Of a stretch of DNA of 64,000 nt, positions 10,028-17,881 are shown in pieces. A program made the position numbers and the translations under genes. The DNA lies in NCBI GenBank assembly GCA_946407735.1, contig CAMJPL010000007.1, forward strand, positions 27,276 through 91,275. Reading direction: 5' to 3'. Within the stretch, counting starts at the first letter, position 1; the number at the start of each line of letters is the position of its first letter. Below the pieces are notes generated by a model. That model did not search any database, had not been told where the DNA came from, and was given only the letters and a program-made list of their open reading frames with translations. The stretch comes from an uncultured Clostridia bacterium. GTDB taxonomy: Bacteria > Bacillota > Clostridia > Oscillospirales > CAG-272.

Positions 10028-10137
10028 ATAACGATGATACAATATTATCCGTCATCAGTATCATCGTTATGAGAGAAAAGCGCCGGCGCGGGGGACATTG
10101 ACCGCTTTTCGTGAGCACGGTTTTCTGTCCCCCGCGC
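10028..10137. repeat. Two consecutive inverted repeats between gltA and the pseudouridine synthase gene
   Basis: The first pairs ATAACGATGATAC (10028-10040) with GTATCATCGTTAT (10058-10070) across 17 bases. The second pairs GCGCGGGGGACA (10086-10097) with TGTCCCCCGCGC (10126-10137) across 28 bases. They may be a terminator and a folded leader, or remnants of a small mobile palindrome. Confidence 0.6.
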
Positions 10138-10185
10138 TTTGCCTTGTTTCTGCTCATCATACATATTTCTGTTCGTGATATCACC

Positions 10186-10920
10186 ATGAGACTTGACAGA
10201 TTTCTCTCGGAGCAGGGGATAATGTCCCGGCGGGAGGCGGCGAAGGCGGCGAAGGGCGGCAGGATCACCGTAAACGGCGATGCCGTCCGAAGCGCCGACA
10301 TAAGGATCAGCGAGGAGACCGATACCGTCGCGATAGACGGCGCGGCCGTCGAATGGCGGCGGTTCGTGTATATAATGCTCTCGAAGCCGGAGGGCTATAT
10401 CAGCGCGACCGACGATCCGAGGGAGAAGACCGTCCTTGAGCTCATAAGCGAGCGCGACAGGAAGATCGGGCTTTTCCCGTGCGGCAGGCTCGACAAGGAT
10501 TCGACGGGCCTGATGCTGCTCACGAACGACGGAGCGCTCGCGCACAGACTGCTGTCGCCGAAGTATCACTGCGAGAAGCGGTATATCGTAAATATCGCGA
10601 AGCCGATAGAGGATGAGGGGATAATATCCCGCCTCGAGAGCGGCGTCGATATCGGCGGCGAGATCACCCGTCCGGCGAAGTTCACGCCCATGACGCCGAC
10701 GAGGTTCGAGGTCACTCTGCGCGAGGGACGGTATCACCAGATAAAGCGCATGTTCGAGTCGGTCGGCAATAAGGTCGTCACGCTCAGAAGGGTATCCTTC
10801 GCCGGGATAGAGCTCGATCCGCGCCTTAAAAGCGGGGAGTGGAGATATCTGACGGATGACGAGATTTCGGCGCTGAGAGCGGCTTCGGAGGGCGGCGCAG
10901 CAGGTGCAGGAGAGGAATAA
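10186..10920 (+). CDS. RsuA/RluB-family pseudouridine synthase
   Basis: A 244-residue rRNA pseudouridine synthase. An N-terminal S4 RNA-binding domain (MRLDRFLSEQGIMSRREA) is followed by the catalytic domain with CGRLDKDSTGLMLLTNDG, whose Asp is the nucleophile. GRYHQIKRMFESVGNKV is the RsuA-family signature near the C-terminus. An ATG further upstream (10111) is open, but only the start at 10186 gives the canonical S4 N-terminus, although it lacks a clear ribosome binding site. RsuA (16S U516) or RluB (23S) cannot be separated. It overlaps tex by one base. Confidence 0.9.
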   Translation: MRLDRFLSEQGIMSRREAAKAAKGGRITVNGDAVRSADIRISEETDTVAIDGAAVEWRRFVYIMLSKPEGYISATDDPREKTVLELISERDRKIGLFPCGRLDKDSTGLMLLTNDGALAHRLLSPKYHCEKRYIVNIAKPIEDEGIISRLESGVDIGGEITRPAKFTPMTPTRFEVTLREGRYHQIKRMFESVGNKVVTLRRVSFAGIELDPRLKSGEWRYLTDDEISALRAASEGGAAGAGEE

Positions 10921-13046
10921 TGGACATAATCCGGACGCTCGCTGAGGAGCTTGGGATAAGATACGATCAGGCCGAGAGCGCCGTCATGATGCTCGATTCG
11001 GGCGATACGGTGCCGTTCATCGCCCGCTACCGCAAGGAGCGCACCGGAGCGCTCGACGACACGCAATTAAGAAAGCTCAGCCAGAGGCTCGAATACCTCC
11101 GCCGCCTCGACGACAGGCGTCAGGAGATCATTTTGTCGCTCGAAAATCAGGGTAAGCTCACCGCCGAGCTCAGATCGGCGATAGATGCGGCCTCCGGCGT
11201 CACCGAGCTCGATGATATCTACCGCCCCTTCCGACCGAAGCGCCGCACCCGCGCCTCCGACGCGAGGGAGAGAGGGCTCGAGGATCTCGCCCTCATCCTG
11301 CTCATGCAGCAGGAAAGATACGACAGGCCGCTCGATGAGATCGCGGCCGATTTCATAAGCGGGGAAAAGGGCGTCCCGGACGCCGCCGCCGCGCTCTCCG
11401 GCGCCTGCGACATAATCGCCGAGGAGATATCCGAAAACGCCGGATTCAGAAAGGTCCTGCGCTCCATCGTCTGGGAGAGCGGATATATCCATGTGAAAAA
11501 ATCGGGCGAGGGCAGTCCCGTCTACGCCATGTACGACGATTACAGCGAGGCAATAAAGACGATAGCCCCTCACCGCGTCCTCGCCATAGACCGCGGGGAG
11601 CGGGAAAAGGCGCTGAAGGTCTCGGTCGAGATCGACGACGAGCTGCCGCTGTCGTGGCTTATACCCCGCGCTGTCCCATCGAGGGAGTCCCCGGCAAAAA
11701 AATACGTCGAGCGTGCCGCCTTCGACAGCTGGGCGAGGCTGATAAGACCGTCGCTCGAAAGGGAGATACGCACCGCACTCACCGACAAGGCGTCCGGCGG
11801 CGCGATAGGCGTTTTCGCCGAGAATCTGAGAGGCCTGCTGAAATCGGCACCGCTCAAAGACATGACGGTGCTCGGCTTCGATCCGGGATACGGGCACGGC
11901 TGCAAGCTCGCCGTCGTCGACCCGACGGGAAGGGTGCTCGATACCGGCGTCATCTACCCCCATAAGCCGCAGCAGCGGACAGAGGAAGCCGAGAAGACGC
12001 TCAAGGCGCTGATAGAGAAGCACCGCGTCGGCGTCGTCGCGATAGGCAACGGCACCGCCTCCCGCGAGAGCGAGGAATTCGTCGCCGGAGTGCTGAGGAC
12101 CCTGCCGGGCGACGTCAGATACTGCATCGTCAGCGAGGCCGGGGCGTCGGTATGGTCGGCGTCCGACGACGCGGCGAAGGAATTCCCCGATATGGACGTC
12201 ACGAGGCGGTCGGCGGTGTCGATCGCGAGACGCCTGCAGGATCCGCTGGCCGAGCTCGTCAAGATCGATCCAAAGGCCATCGGCGTCGGGCAGTATCAGC
12301 ACGATCTGCCGCAGAGCGAGCTCGAGACGGCGCTCGACGGCGTCGTCGAGGATGTGGTGAACGAGGTCGGGGTCGACCTCAACACGGCGTCGTATCAGCT
12401 CCTTTCCCACGTCTCCGGGCTTTCGGCCGGAGTCGCGAAGAACATCGTCAGCCGCCGCGACAGGGAGGGCAAGTTCACCGCCAGATGGCAGCTGCTCGAC
12501 GTGCCGCGCGTCGGCGAGAGGACATACGAGCAGTGCGCCGGATTCCTCCGCGTGCCGGAGTCTGACGAGATACTCGACAACACCGGCGTCCATCCCGAGT
12601 CGTACGCGGCGGCAAAGAAGCTGCTGAAGATGTTCGGTTATACGGCGGCGGACGTGCGCGGCGGGCGGCTTTTCGAGCTGAGAAAGAAGATAATCGCCGC
12701 CGGGGAGAGCGACGTCGCGAAGTCCCTCGGCATCGGGCTCATGACGCTGAGCGACATCGTCGGCGAGCTCGAGAAGCCGGGACGCGATATCCGCGACTCG
12801 CTGCCGCCTCCGGTCCTGCGCCGCGGAGCGCTCGACATATCCGAGCTGAAAACCGGAGACGAGCTCGACGGCACGGTGCGGAACGTCACCGATTTCGGCG
12901 CCTTCATAGACATCGGCGTCCATCACGACGGCCTGCTCCACGTTTCGAAATATCGCGGCGACAAGCCGAAGGTCGGGCAGAATCTCAAGGTCAGGGTGAT
13001 CTCGGTAGAGCCCGAGAGAGGAAGGATAGGTCTTGAAAGGGCATGA
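10920..13046 (+). CDS. tex: Tex-type S1 RNA-binding transcriptional accessory protein
   Basis: A 708-residue Tex protein, a conserved nucleic-acid-binding factor that affects transcription. The N-terminal helical Tex domain has DTVPFIARYRKERTGALDD near residue 30. A YqgF-like domain has VLGFDPGYGHGCKLAVVD near 320, and HhH segments contain VDLNTAS near 480 and LDVPRVGERTYEQC. The C-terminal S1 domain has GTVRNVTDFGAFIDIG followed by DGLLHVS. Length is typical. The ATG overlaps the previous stop (TAATG), indicating translational coupling. Confidence 0.95.
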   Translation: MDIIRTLAEELGIRYDQAESAVMMLDSGDTVPFIARYRKERTGALDDTQLRKLSQRLEYLRRLDDRRQEIILSLENQGKLTAELRSAIDAASGVTELDDIYRPFRPKRRTRASDARERGLEDLALILLMQQERYDRPLDEIAADFISGEKGVPDAAAALSGACDIIAEEISENAGFRKVLRSIVWESGYIHVKKSGEGSPVYAMYDDYSEAIKTIAPHRVLAIDRGEREKALKVSVEIDDELPLSWLIPRAVPSRESPAKKYVERAAFDSWARLIRPSLEREIRTALTDKASGGAIGVFAENLRGLLKSAPLKDMTVLGFDPGYGHGCKLAVVDPTGRVLDTGVIYPHKPQQRTEEAEKTLKALIEKHRVGVVAIGNGTASRESEEFVAGVLRTLPGDVRYCIVSEAGASVWSASDDAAKEFPDMDVTRRSAVSIARRLQDPLAELVKIDPKAIGVGQYQHDLPQSELETALDGVVEDVVNEVGVDLNTASYQLLSHVSGLSAGVAKNIVSRRDREGKFTARWQLLDVPRVGERTYEQCAGFLRVPESDEILDNTGVHPESYAAAKKLLKMFGYTAADVRGGRLFELRKKIIAAGESDVAKSLGIGLMTLSDIVGELEKPGRDIRDSLPPPVLRRGALDISELKTGDELDGTVRNVTDFGAFIDIGVHHDGLLHVSKYRGDKPKVGQNLKVRVISVEPERGRIGLERA

Positions 13047-13052
13047 CATCAG

Positions 13053-13592
13053 ATGAATAACGGGATCATAGGCGTCATCGCCCAGATATTCGGCGCTCTC
13101 GCGGTCATAGTGGCGCTGTTCATCTTCATATTCAAGTCGAGGAAGGTCATACTCACCGCCAAGCTGACGGACGACGTGCTGTGGGCGGTCTACTACTTCC
13201 TCACCGGCGGCATGACCGCCGGGGCGCTCAACTGCGTCGGCGTCGTGCGCGAGATCGTCTTCTACAACCGCGAAAAGAAATGGGCGTCGTCGAGGCTGTG
13301 GCTGTACGGCTTCCTCGCCGTCACGGCGGCGGCAGGGGTGCTGACGTGGGAGGGGATGTCGAGCGTCTTCGCCATGCTCGGCATGATCCTCGCCGTGTTC
13401 AGCTTCTGGTGCTCAGATCCGATACTGATATGCTCTCTCTCGATACCGTCCGAGCTGTCGTGGCTGATCTACAATATAATCCACGACGCGAAGTTCGGCA
13501 TAGTCAGCTCGTCCGTCGCCGTGCTGTCGGCGGTCGTCGGGCTGATACTCAAGCTGACTGCGAAGAAGCGGGAGGAAAAGAAGGATGCCTGA
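13053..13592 (+). CDS. YgjV-family inner membrane protein, copy 1
   Basis: A 179-residue protein with five to six hydrophobic helices. The segment KLTDDVLWAVYYFLTGG, followed by AGALNCVGVVREIVFYNRE, is typical of the YgjV (Imp-YgjV) family, whose function is unknown. It starts 7 bases after tex and overlaps its paralogue by 8 bases, so the pair arose by tandem duplication and probably belongs to the tex operon. Confidence 0.75.
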   Translation: MNNGIIGVIAQIFGALAVIVALFIFIFKSRKVILTAKLTDDVLWAVYYFLTGGMTAGALNCVGVVREIVFYNREKKWASSRLWLYGFLAVTAAAGVLTWEGMSSVFAMLGMILAVFSFWCSDPILICSLSIPSELSWLIYNIIHDAKFGIVSSSVAVLSAVVGLILKLTAKKREEKKDA

Positions 13593-14121
13593 CGCGTACG
13601 CGCTCATCGCGCAGATAATCGGCTTCATCGCCGTCGGCTTCTCGCTGTTCATATACATCTCGCTGTCGAGAAGGACGATACTCGTCTGCAAGCTGACCGA
13701 CGACGTGCTGTGGGCGGTCCACTATATGATGATCGGCGGATATACCGCCGGGGCGCTCAATATCATGGCGCTTTTCCGCGAGATCGTCTTCTGCAATCGC
13801 GGGAAGAAATGGGCGTCGTCGAGGCTGTGGCTGTATTTCTTCCTCGGCGTCACCTGCGTGTCGAGCCTTATCTCGTGGGAGGGGCCGATAAGCCTGATGC
13901 CGATGGTCGGCTCGCTCTGCTCGGTCGTCAGCCTGTGGATGAAGGATCCCTTTAAAATACGCCTTCTCGCCGTCCCGGCGCAGGTTCTGTGGCTGATATA
14001 CAACATAATCCACGGCTCGCCGGCGGCGATAACCGGGACGGTGATAGCCATCGTCTCGATAACGGTGGGCTTCGTCCGCGATTTCAGGGCGGCCCGCGAA
14101 AAACGGGAAAACGATGCGTGA
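13585..14121 (+). CDS. YgjV-family inner membrane protein, copy 2
   Basis: A 178-residue paralogue of the preceding protein, with KLTDDVLWAVHYMMIGG and KKWASSRLWLYFFLG at matching places. DNA identity is high in those blocks (both read GACGACGTGCTGTGGGCGGT), while the ends have diverged. The ATG lies within the end of copy 1. The solute-binding lipoprotein gene follows 24 bases later with its own ribosome binding site. Confidence 0.75.
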   Translation: MPDAYALIAQIIGFIAVGFSLFIYISLSRRTILVCKLTDDVLWAVHYMMIGGYTAGALNIMALFREIVFCNRGKKWASSRLWLYFFLGVTCVSSLISWEGPISLMPMVGSLCSVVSLWMKDPFKIRLLAVPAQVLWLIYNIIHGSPAAITGTVIAIVSITVGFVRDFRAAREKRENDA

Positions 14122-14145
14122 ATATATAAAAGGAGGAAATAAAAG

Positions 14146-15612
14146 ATGAAATCCACTTTGAGAACCTCGTCCGCGCTGCTCGCGGCGCTGGCGGTCCTTT
14201 CCGCCGCGGCGTGCGGTGAAAGCGCAGAGGCTCCGGCGCAGGGGCAGGCTGCCGATCAGACGGCCGAAGCCATAACATCCGCCGAGACCGAGCCGGTCGA
14301 GACGGAGGCGACGCCGGAATTCGATACCGCCGACTACGGCGGGGCGAAATTCACCGTCCTTTATCCCGGCTGGGGACACTTCAACGACTACTTCTTCACC
14401 GACGAGGAGACCGGCGACCAGATGAACGACGCCATCTACCAGCGCATGGTGAAGACCGAGGAATACCTCGGTGTCGATCTCGAGAACGTCACTCCCGGCT
14501 ATATCGAGACCATCGCCCCCACCGTCCAGAAGGCCGTCATGGCCGGAGCCGACGACTACCAGATGGTGCTGACACACTGCATCTCCGGCGTCGCCGACAT
14601 GATGCAGAGCCACCTGCTGTACGATTTCCGTCAGCTCCCCTTCGTCGACCTCGAGGGCGAGTACTTCAACCATCAGATAGACGACCTGCTCTCCATCGGC
14701 GGCAGATCGTACTACGAGGCCTCGGAGTATATGATCTCCGACCCCAACTGCTACCTGTTCAACACGAAGATGAGGGAGAGCTACGGCGTGCCGGATCTCT
14801 ACGATCTCGTAAGGACGGGGAAGTGGACGATGGACAGGAACATCGAGTACGCTTCCCTCGTCTCGGTCGACGTCGACGGCAACGGCAAGTTCGACGAGAA
14901 CGATCAGTACGGCATGACCGCCGAGGCCGACTGGATGCTGAACAGCTTCTACAATGCCTTCGGCAAGTACACCGTCCGCAAGGAGGGCGACACATACGTG
15001 CTCGACCTCGGCGACGACAAGACCGTCGATATATTCGACAAGTGCTTCAAGCTCTTCCGCGGCGGCGATTACGCCTTCACATGGAAATACGCCGCCGATA
15101 AGACAGTCAAGATCGACACCGGCCGCTGCCTGTTCACCATCGTCCCGATAAACAGCGTAAAGACGCTGCGCGAGTCGCCGGTCGACTTCGGCATACTCCC
15201 GTACCCGAAGTACGACGAGAGCCAGGAGGGCTATTACTCGGTCAACTGGTCCGGACTTATGTGCGTCCCCGCCACCGTCGCCGATCCCGAGATGGTCGGC
15301 AAGGTCATCCAGACGCTCTCCGTCTTCTCCCGCGGCACGGTGCAGAGCGCTTACTACGACGTCCTGCTCACCGGCAAGCTCGCCCGCGACGAGGCGTCGG
15401 TCGAGATGCTGCACATCATATTCGACGGCGTCGTCTACGATCCCGGCATGAACTACTTCGGCTTCAACTCGAGCTTCCAGAGTCTGTTCTACGGCATCCC
15501 GAACCTGATCAACCAGAACAAGAACGACTTCGCCTCCCTCTACGCGAAGAACGAGAAAGGCGCGACGAAGGCCATCGAGAAATTCATAAGCAAGGTCCTC
15601 GACGAGGGCTGA
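14146..15612 (+). CDS. Extracellular solute-binding lipoprotein, orphan
   Basis: A 488-residue lipoprotein; signal peptide with lipobox LSAAAC (Cys 23), then a Glu/Ala/Thr linker, then a bacterial family-1-type solute-binding fold (FTVLYPGWGHFNDYF; WTMDRNIEYA). Mid-protein there is an EF-hand-like loop DVDGNGKFDENDQYG, a probable calcium site. The start has an AAGGAGG site. No permease or ATPase gene is nearby, as for its relatives at 21775 and 29422, so it may serve a distant transporter or act as a surface sugar binder. A terminator follows. Confidence 0.8.
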   Translation: MKSTLRTSSALLAALAVLSAAACGESAEAPAQGQAADQTAEAITSAETEPVETEATPEFDTADYGGAKFTVLYPGWGHFNDYFFTDEETGDQMNDAIYQRMVKTEEYLGVDLENVTPGYIETIAPTVQKAVMAGADDYQMVLTHCISGVADMMQSHLLYDFRQLPFVDLEGEYFNHQIDDLLSIGGRSYYEASEYMISDPNCYLFNTKMRESYGVPDLYDLVRTGKWTMDRNIEYASLVSVDVDGNGKFDENDQYGMTAEADWMLNSFYNAFGKYTVRKEGDTYVLDLGDDKTVDIFDKCFKLFRGGDYAFTWKYAADKTVKIDTGRCLFTIVPINSVKTLRESPVDFGILPYPKYDESQEGYYSVNWSGLMCVPATVADPEMVGKVIQTLSVFSRGTVQSAYYDVLLTGKLARDEASVEMLHIIFDGVVYDPGMNYFGFNSSFQSLFYGIPNLINQNKNDFASLYAKNEKGATKAIEKFISKVLDEG

Positions 15613-15635
15613 CGTCCTCCCGTGACAGCGATACG

Positions 15636-15673
15636 CGCCGCCTGTCTGTGACAGGCGGCGTTTTCCTTAATTT
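15636..15673 (+). terminator. Intrinsic terminator
   Basis: An 11-bp stem (CGCCGCCTGTC with GACAGGCGGCG) with a 3-base loop is followed by TTTTCCTTAATTTT. Confidence 0.9.
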
Positions 15674-15708
15674 TCGTAGGATAAAGTGTAAAAACATATC
15701 GAGCGTGA

Positions 15709-15737
15709 TTGACATACAGGGGATGAAGTGTTATAAT
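15709..15737 (+). promoter_or_regulatory. Sigma-A promoter of typA
   Basis: Consensus TTGACA and TATAAT are 17 bases apart. The transcript would run through the long hairpin repeat at 15801-15876 before reaching the coding region. Confidence 0.85.
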
Positions 15738-15800
15738 TAAACAGTTAAGGACAGAGCCGCCCGTTCCTTTTGCTTTTTTATCGGTAAATGAAAACCGGTA

Positions 15801-15876
15801 GTAAAAGTCTTTGGGAAAAGGGTGGGGTTCGGGGAGGGGAAAACCCTTTCTTCAGAAAGGGTTTTCCCCTCCCCGA
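15801..15876 (+). repeat. Dispersed long-hairpin repeat, copy A
   Basis: A lead-in starting GTAAAAGTCTTTGGGAAAA is followed by a perfect 22-bp inverted repeat (arms 15829-15850 and 15855-15876, loop TTCA). It lies in the typA leader. Related copies are at 29298, 45840, 49510 and 60551. Confidence 0.85.
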
Positions 15877-15909
15877 CATAAAAATCTCGACAAAAAGGGT
15901 TGATACGCT

Positions 15910-17745
15910 TTGATACGCAATGATCTCAGGAATATAGCCATAATCGCGCACGTTGACCACGGAAAGACGACGCTGCTCGATCAGATGCTCAAGCAGGCGC
16001 ACGTTTTCCGCGACAATCAGCAGGTCGCTGTAAGGGTAATGGACTCCGGCGACCTCGAGCGCGAGAGAGGTATAACGATACTCGCGAAGAACACGTCCCT
16101 CACGTACAACGGCGTCAAGATAAACGTAGTCGACACCCCCGGCCACGCCGATTTCGGCGGAGAGGTCGAGCGCTCGATGAAGATGGTCGACGGCGTGCTG
16201 CTGCTCGTAGACGCTGCCGAGGGACCGATGCCGCAGACCCGCTTCGTGCTTGAAAAGGCGCTGGCTCTCAACCATAAGGTCATCATCGTGATAAACAAGA
16301 TCGACAAGCCGGACGCCCGCCTCGGCGAGGTCGAGGACGAGGTGCTCGAACTTCTCATGGACCTTGACGCGACCGACGAGCAGCTCGACTCGCCAATCGT
16401 CTACTGCTCCGGCAGAGCCGGAACGGCCTCCATGTCGCCCGACACCCCCGGCACCGATCTCACGCCGCTCTTCGACACCATCCTCAGCCATATCGACCCG
16501 CCCGAGGGCGACGAGAACGGGAATCTCCAGCTGCTCGTCTCGTCTATCGACTATAACGACTATGTCGGCAGGATCGGCATAGGCCGCGTCGACAGAGGCG
16601 TCGTCAGGGTGAACGAGGACACCGTCATACGCAACTATCACGACGAGTCAACCAACTATCACTCGAAGATCGTCACGATATATCAGTTCGACGGCCTCAA
16701 CCGCGTCCCGGTCGAGACCGCCACAGTCGGCGATATCGTCTGCTTCTCCGGCGTCGAGAACATAACCATCGGCGATACCGTAACGTCGCCGCTCGATCCC
16801 ACGCCGCTCCCGTTCATAAAGATCGGCGAGCCCACCATCGAGATGACGTTCAGCGTCAACAACAGCCCGTTCGCCGGCAAGGAGGGCAAGTTCGTCACCT
16901 CCCGCCAGCTCAGGGCGAGACTTTATAAAGAGCTCCTGCGCGACGTGTCGCTCCGCGTCCGCGACGGCCAGACCACCGACGAGTTCCTCGTCGCCGGGCG
17001 CGGCGAGATGCACCTTTCGATCCTCATCGAGACGATGCGCCGCGAGGGCTACGAGATGTCGGTTTCGGCTCCCCGTGTGCTGTACGAGGAGGTCGACGGC
17101 GTCAAGATGGAGCCGACGGAGAAGGTCATAATCGACGTGCCGGAGGCCGCGGTCGGCTCCGTCATGGAGAAGATGGGAGCCAGACACGCCGAGCTCATCA
17201 CGATGGGCCTCAGGGGAAGCCGGACAAGGATCGAGTACGTCATCCCGACCCGCTGCTTCTTCGGCTACCGCAGCGAGTTCATGACCGACACCAGAGGCGA
17301 GGGCATACTCAACTCGGTCTTCGACGGCTATAAGCCGTTCAAGTCGGGCGTCAGCGCCATGCGCCTCACCGGCTCGCTCGTCGCAAGCGAGGACGGCGAG
17401 TCCACGTCGTACGGCTGCTTCAACGCGCAGGACCGCGGCCCGCTGTTCATCGGCTATCAGACGCCGGTCTACGAGGGCATGATCGTCGGCGAGAACCCGA
17501 AGCAGGGCGATATCGCCGTCAACGTCTGCAAGAAGAAGCACCTCACCGCCATTCGCTCCACCGGCGCCGACGAGGCTCTGATCCTCACGCCGCCGATAAA
17601 GATGAGCCTCGAGGAAGCCATCGAGTATATCGCCCCCGACGAGCTGATCGAGGTCACGCCGAAGAACATAAGGCTCAGAAAGAGCATCCTCAACACCGAG
17701 CTCAGGCTGAAGACCCAGGCAAGGATGCAGAAGATGGAAGAATGA
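15910..17745 (+). CDS. typA: Ribosome-associated GTPase TypA/BipA
   Basis: A 611-residue translational GTPase that binds ribosomes and supports assembly and stress adaptation. The G1 motif AHVDHGKT is at residues 13-20, followed by the switch region with RGITILAKNT, then DTPGHADFGGEVER (G3) and NKIDKPDAR (G4). The C-terminal domain has GRGEMHLSILIETMRREG and the BipA-specific ending. The start is TTG, with AAGGG about ten bases upstream; it gives the canonical N-terminus MIRNDLRNIAII. Its leader contains a long perfect hairpin, which could affect expression. Confidence 0.95.
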   Translation: MIRNDLRNIAIIAHVDHGKTTLLDQMLKQAHVFRDNQQVAVRVMDSGDLERERGITILAKNTSLTYNGVKINVVDTPGHADFGGEVERSMKMVDGVLLLVDAAEGPMPQTRFVLEKALALNHKVIIVINKIDKPDARLGEVEDEVLELLMDLDATDEQLDSPIVYCSGRAGTASMSPDTPGTDLTPLFDTILSHIDPPEGDENGNLQLLVSSIDYNDYVGRIGIGRVDRGVVRVNEDTVIRNYHDESTNYHSKIVTIYQFDGLNRVPVETATVGDIVCFSGVENITIGDTVTSPLDPTPLPFIKIGEPTIEMTFSVNNSPFAGKEGKFVTSRQLRARLYKELLRDVSLRVRDGQTTDEFLVAGRGEMHLSILIETMRREGYEMSVSAPRVLYEEVDGVKMEPTEKVIIDVPEAAVGSVMEKMGARHAELITMGLRGSRTRIEYVIPTRCFFGYRSEFMTDTRGEGILNSVFDGYKPFKSGVSAMRLTGSLVASEDGESTSYGCFNAQDRGPLFIGYQTPVYEGMIVGENPKQGDIAVNVCKKKHLTAIRSTGADEALILTPPIKMSLEEAIEYIAPDELIEVTPKNIRLRKSILNTELRLKTQARMQKMEE

Positions 17746-17753
17746 AAATGATA

Positions 17754-17790
17754 AACCCCTCCTTGACATAAAACCAAGGAGGGGTTATTA
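17754..17790 (+). terminator. Intrinsic terminator of typA
   Basis: A 12-bp stem (AACCCCTCCTTG with CAAGGAGGGGTT) with a 9-base loop is followed by an AT-rich tail. Confidence 0.85.
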
Positions 17791-17881
17791 ATCTATATTG
17801 TTATATTTACCAGTTTATACTAAACTCGATAAGAGATAATACTCTAATAATATAAATATACAAAACTAGTATTTGCTATTC

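Noticed and set aside
11067..13049. Long minus-strand frame (about 660 codons) opposite tex
   Set aside because: Tex is unmistakable on the other strand; the antisense frame is an artefact of codon usage, as are those opposite 13549-15414, 52168-53802, 59039-60358 and 60739-62445.
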